Source of the DNA: Edolisoma coerulescens
Taxonomy: Eukaryota; Chordata; Aves; Passeriformes; Campephagidae
Assembly: GCA_013397115.1 (NCBI GenBank)
Contig: VWZW01002639.1
Coordinates: 310,001-374,000, forward strand
Direction: 5' to 3'
DNA: 64,000 nucleotides
In this document: positions 60,197 to 64,000 of the stretch, piece by piece
How the letters are laid out: each line of letters starts with the position of its first letter
Position numbering within the stretch: the first letter of the stretch is position 1
Notes under the pieces: model-generated
Databases searched by the model: none
The model's input: the letters and a program-made list of their open reading frames with translations, nothing else
Told to the model about the DNA's origin: nothing
Made by a program: the position numbers and the translations under genes

Positions 60197-62390
60197 CAAT
60201 TCAAACACGGTGAAGTCCAAACACTCCTCACTTGGTGAATTCACAATTCAGAGGAGAATGAACACTTTCTCCTATCTTGGAGACACCCAAACCCTCCCTT
60301 CTCAATTCTCAAAGGCAAACATAGAGAGGAATCACTGCAGCAAAACTGACTGAGACAGTCCTATATGAGAAACATTACTCCCAGCTCTTTTCTTTGCTCT
60401 CAGAATGAGAAATACTATCATGTATTAAGCATGCAATACTTATTTTTCATAATGAAATGCCCCAAATATTGAAAAATTCTCAGTAGAATTCTTGTAGATG
60501 GAATCTTTGTACATAGATAAATTGACAGAGTTTCACTGTGAACTTTCCTAAAGCCAGGATCTCATTTATGGGAATGAAGTGCGAGAGGGGCTCTAGGCCA
60601 GCTCTGGACTTGCACAATCCCACAGAAATTAAAATATTCCTGTTAAGACCCACAACCACAAAATTAAATGGAAGGTCTTGTACTAATTCTGAGATTTAAG
60701 AATCTCTCATGAGATCCAGTGTTATTAAAATTTAAATAAATAAAAAGCAAGACTGCTATAAGTTCTCTGTGCAGAGAGAAGAGTGCTCAGATAGCACCAG
60801 TGATACGGATTTTGATTGAAATTATCTGACAGACTTTATTCCGATGTTTCCACCTTATTATGTATAATTTCTTCCAGATTTCTGATTTAGTTTCTTGACA
60901 TTAACACAGAATATAAATTGGAAGTTACTTTACAAAGTGAGCTCTACTGAGAGCTGAGAGTTTGGAATCAAACTCTGAACAGATCAAAATGCTCACAATT
61001 TGCTCTGTGGCACTTGAGTTTTATTAAATGAGTTAAATGCTTGAAAAGTTTCTTCCACACTTTCAAACTCCAGACATGAAGCTGTGCCTAATTACGTTAT
61101 TTGTGCTGTATTCTAATATGTCTGTTAAGTTATTCTATGTAATATGTAAAATGAATCAAAGGCTGCCAGAAGGTTTAATTTGCTTTTGGAGCATTTTTGC
61201 AAGCAATATGTTACAAAGTGTAATTCACAGTTTGTTTCAAATGAGGGGAAAAACAGATATATCAATGGAAAGTGAAACTATTTTACCTCGATTATTGATC
61301 TCAGAAAGGGGAACATTTTAATTAAATCTCCCATTTGCAATTTAATGCTCTGGTTTTGCGTGAACAACCCTTGGGATGAGATGAAGGATGTCTGTGAGAG
61401 GTGTGCAAATCACACTGCTCACAGCTGTGGGGGCCTGAAGGGAGAAAAGGGTCACACGTGGCAAGGGCTGGAAGAAACTGCATCCCAAACATCTGCTTGG
61501 AGTTCCTCTGGGATTTTCTACCTCGCTCCAAGGGCTGAATGATTTAAGTCCACTGAGAAAATTGGAATCTGAGGTAGATTCTTCCCATTCCCATCCTTCT
61601 CCAAGACAGCAAGGACATTCTCACCAGTACCTCTGCCCTGGCGAGGAGCCCAAAGCACAATTATTTTCCTTATTTTTTTTTACTCCAGGTTACAGTAGCT
61701 GGTATTTCTGGATGAGTTTCTGCCAAGAAATCCCTACATCCATCCACCCTGTGCTCCGCGCTGGGCAATAAGGGCTGAGCTGAGGGAAAGCTGCCTTTGG
61801 CCAACACCTCCCACCACCCATCGGCAGCTTCATGTCCCCCTCGTTCTGCTGGGCAGCATTTCTCTCCTGGATGCCTTCTGGAATTCTTTAATCAAGGGAA
61901 ATATTCCAGTTTTAATCCATCTGTGGCTCTGCCCAGAGCCTGGCTGATTACTCTGATCTCCGCGGGGTTGTGTTGGAGCAATCCTACATTTCCATGTTCA
62001 GTTTGGGGAGAAATCTGCCCTGAGGACTTGGAGTCCTACACAACATCCCGATAAATCCCAGCAGCGGCTTTTGGACACTCCCAGGGGCCTCTCCAGTGCA
62101 GCTGGATTTGATGGCCCATCCCTTCCAAATGCCAGACTCTCCTCAGGAGATCAAACACATTGATACGGCATCGATTGGATGGGATCTGTCTCTTGGAGAT
62201 CTCTCTGATCAGACAATTTTATCTTCACTGTCGCTGCAGGCAGGAAAAACTGCTCACAGGAGAGGAACCTGTCCCTATTACATTCAAACCAAACCTCTCA
62301 GGACACCGAGATAGTTTTGGAGGAAGTACAAAAGCCCCAGGAGTTTAGAGGCAGGCAGGTCATTAGCACCGACATCAGCACGGACTCGTT
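60197..62390. other. Unique non-coding DNA
   Basis: No retroelement is recognised over 2.2 kb. The 94-codon plus frame at 61037-61321 is ordinary A/T-rich translation without a domain. No splice-flanked exon could be recognised. Confidence 0.5.
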
Positions 62391-62630
62391 CAGCTTGGAA
62401 AAGCCCTTTAAGATCATTAAGTCCAACCATTCCCCTGGCACTGCCAGCCCCCCACTCCAATCCATTTAAATTCCCGCAGGGCTGGGGACTCCAGCGCTTC
62501 CCTGGAAAACCTTTTCGAACACTTTTGGTGAAGAAATTTTTCCTGATATCCATCCTAATCTTCCCCTGTTGCAGCTTGAGGCCGTTTCCTCTTGTCCTGG
62601 TGCTTGTCCCCTTTTTAAAGCCTGTACAAA
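62391..62630 (-). mobile_element. CR1 LINE 3' end, minus strand, older subfamily
   Basis: Antisense CR1: CAGCTTGGAAAAGCCCTTTA, AGATCATTAAGTCCAACCAT, TGGGGACTCCAGCGCTTCCC, TGAAGAAATTTTTCCTGATA, TCCATCCTAATCTTCCCCTG, TTGCAGCTTGAGGCCGTTTC and CTCTTGTCCTGGTGCTTGTC. The tail repeat is missing at the left edge. The 'GGCCGTTTCCTCTTGTCC' block identifies the same older group as the 14285 copy. Confidence 0.93.
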
Positions 62631-64000
62631 CCACACCAGCTCTTACCGAGCCGAATTTTAAATTTTCTAAAGAACTTAATAGAACTTGAAGTTTTTATTT
62701 TCCCCTATCATACCAGTACTGCATTAATGAATTTAATGGGATTGCCAGGAGCCCCAATAACATCTCCCAGCACTTCTCCGTGCCCACTGTCTGCAGGAGA
62801 AACTTCTCCCCTCAAATATCTTTGCAGAATCTTTATTACAGCCCTGTTGCCTGACACTCCTGTTGCAGCAGATTCAATTCCACAGGTGCCACCAGAGGAG
62901 CAGAGTCCGTATCCACCACCCGACCCTGGAATCCATGGACACTTTGGTGTCTCTGCTTTCACCCAGGACAGGCGTGGAGGGACATCTGTAAATCACAACA
63001 AACACATGGCCCCAGCCTTTCCCTGCAGGAAAACCAATCCCTTCCCACAACTGCTGATAACACAAAAACCCCGTGCAATCAAGCCCTTCCCTACTCCACT
63101 GAATTATTTCAAGTGGCTATTCCTCCGTGTGCTTTTCCATTTCTGCGTAGCTGTAGATTTCCAGCTCTCCTGAACAGTGCTGCAAAACATAATAATCCTG
63201 ATGCTCTCCATCCAGCTTAATAACACAGAGAGATTGGCTAATAAATCTCATTTTTGAAAAAGAATACGTTTGTGATTATTTTGATTTGCTTTCTGCTTTT
63301 CCAGATTCGATTTCTCCTGTTTTACACTGCAATTTTTCTTTTCTATATCGGGGGGGATAGGAAAACAGTTGGTTTTTTAGTTCAAAAGTGGGCCCTAACA
63401 TTAAAAATCACTGGTTCCAACTGCAAAGGCAAAATCTCTTGAAATCATTAAAGCTATGATGACATTATAGTGTTTTCACATTCACTGAAATCTTTTAATA
63501 AAATGGTGTTTCAACCCATTTGCAAGATCCATTCGAACCCCAAATATCTTTTTTTCCCCCCTCCTCTTATCTAAATCATAAACAATGAGCTGAACTCATG
63601 GATTGAATCTTTGGAAATAAATTACTGAAGTAACTGAGTAATTTTTCTGCTTCTGATTTCTGTGATCTGCTCAGGATTGCTGCAGGTGTATTTATTATTA
63701 ATAGTTGTTAATAAGATGTTAATTACCAGGCCAGACCTCTCCCTGCACATAGCTGTTGGCAGCAGCCTCCTGAAATTATTGAATATTTGCTATTTAGAGT
63801 GAGGAATTGGTCATCTGAGTGACATGGGTCGTTTTTGTTTTATGACAGACCATATAGGAAAATAACTAAAAAATAGGAGATGTCTTTGCTTGCATGGAAG
63901 TCGAGACAGATGAAGGAAGAGCACCCGTATCTCAGTGATGTACGAAAAATTATTCATGAAAATATTAATGAATATTGAAAGATTAAAGGACTGGCATACA
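62631..64000. other. Unique non-coding DNA
   Basis: No recognised repeat. The 148-codon plus frame at 62727-63173 is proline-rich at its start, with no domain I know. It overlaps minus frames and is not supported as a gene. The last 400 bases are A/T-rich. Confidence 0.5.

Noticed and set aside
63525..63545. tRNA B-box-like word on the minus strand (GGGTTCGAATGG)
   Set aside because: There is no A box or acceptor stem around it, and the upstream sequence on that strand is a polypurine run.

Overview
The window looks like a piece of a bird nuclear genome, most probably a songbird (passerine). The main evidence is about two dozen fragments of CR1 LINE retrotransposons on both strands. Most share the 3' CR1 module that I recall as typical of passerines (sense strand: 'GCCCAGAGAAGCTGTGGC', a 'CCCTGGATCCCTGG' segment, a 'CCCATGGCAGGGGGTGG' segment, ending in ATTCTGTG/ATTCTATG-like repeats). 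Two endogenous-retrovirus LTR remnants of types known from birds support this. The base composition is A/T-rich with few CpG, interrupted by short GC/CpG-rich patches, as in vertebrate intergenic or intronic DNA. Nothing looks prokaryotic: there are no operons, Shine-Dalgarno-spaced genes or CRISPR arrays.

I find no protein-coding gene, tRNA or rRNA that I can support. No long open reading frame has a recognisable domain. The longest frames (about 220 codons) lie largely in CR1 copies, and many of the others are in CR1 copies, GC-rich patches or the hexanucleotide repeat. The window is therefore best read as a gene desert or the inside of a very large intron. Small exons of a neighbouring gene or a lncRNA cannot be excluded without transcript data.

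Layout. 1-5.2 kb: mostly unique sequence, a CpG cluster at 3.2-3.4 kb and a minus-strand CR1. 5.2-5.6 kb: a probable solo LTR with TATA box and polyadenylation signal. 6-13.5 kb: unique sequence with two small CR1 scraps. 13.5-16.8 kb: three plus-strand CR1 copies, a GC-rich patch and a second, decayed LTR. 17-26.8 kb: mostly unique AT-rich sequence with CR1 copies, a 16-bp minisatellite and TAAT-rich stretches that could be conserved regulatory DNA. 26.85-28 kb: an old, decayed, minus-strand stretch of LINE (CR1/L3-like) coding sequence, including part of the reverse transcriptase. 28-36 kb: CR1 copies, a 106-bp polypyrimidine hexamer tract and a CpG cluster. 36-46 kb: CR1 scraps, a TAAT-rich stretch and a G/T-rich low-complexity block. 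46.8-47.8 kb: a GC-rich hub with two tandem duplications and a dense CpG cluster. 48-64 kb: unique AT-rich DNA with five more CR1 copies.

There is no set of genes here to work together. The functional candidates are non-coding: four CpG-rich patches, several TAAT-rich repeat-free stretches and inverted CR1 pairs. All are inferences that need alignment or epigenomic data. I do not see a convincing undescribed biological system in this window.
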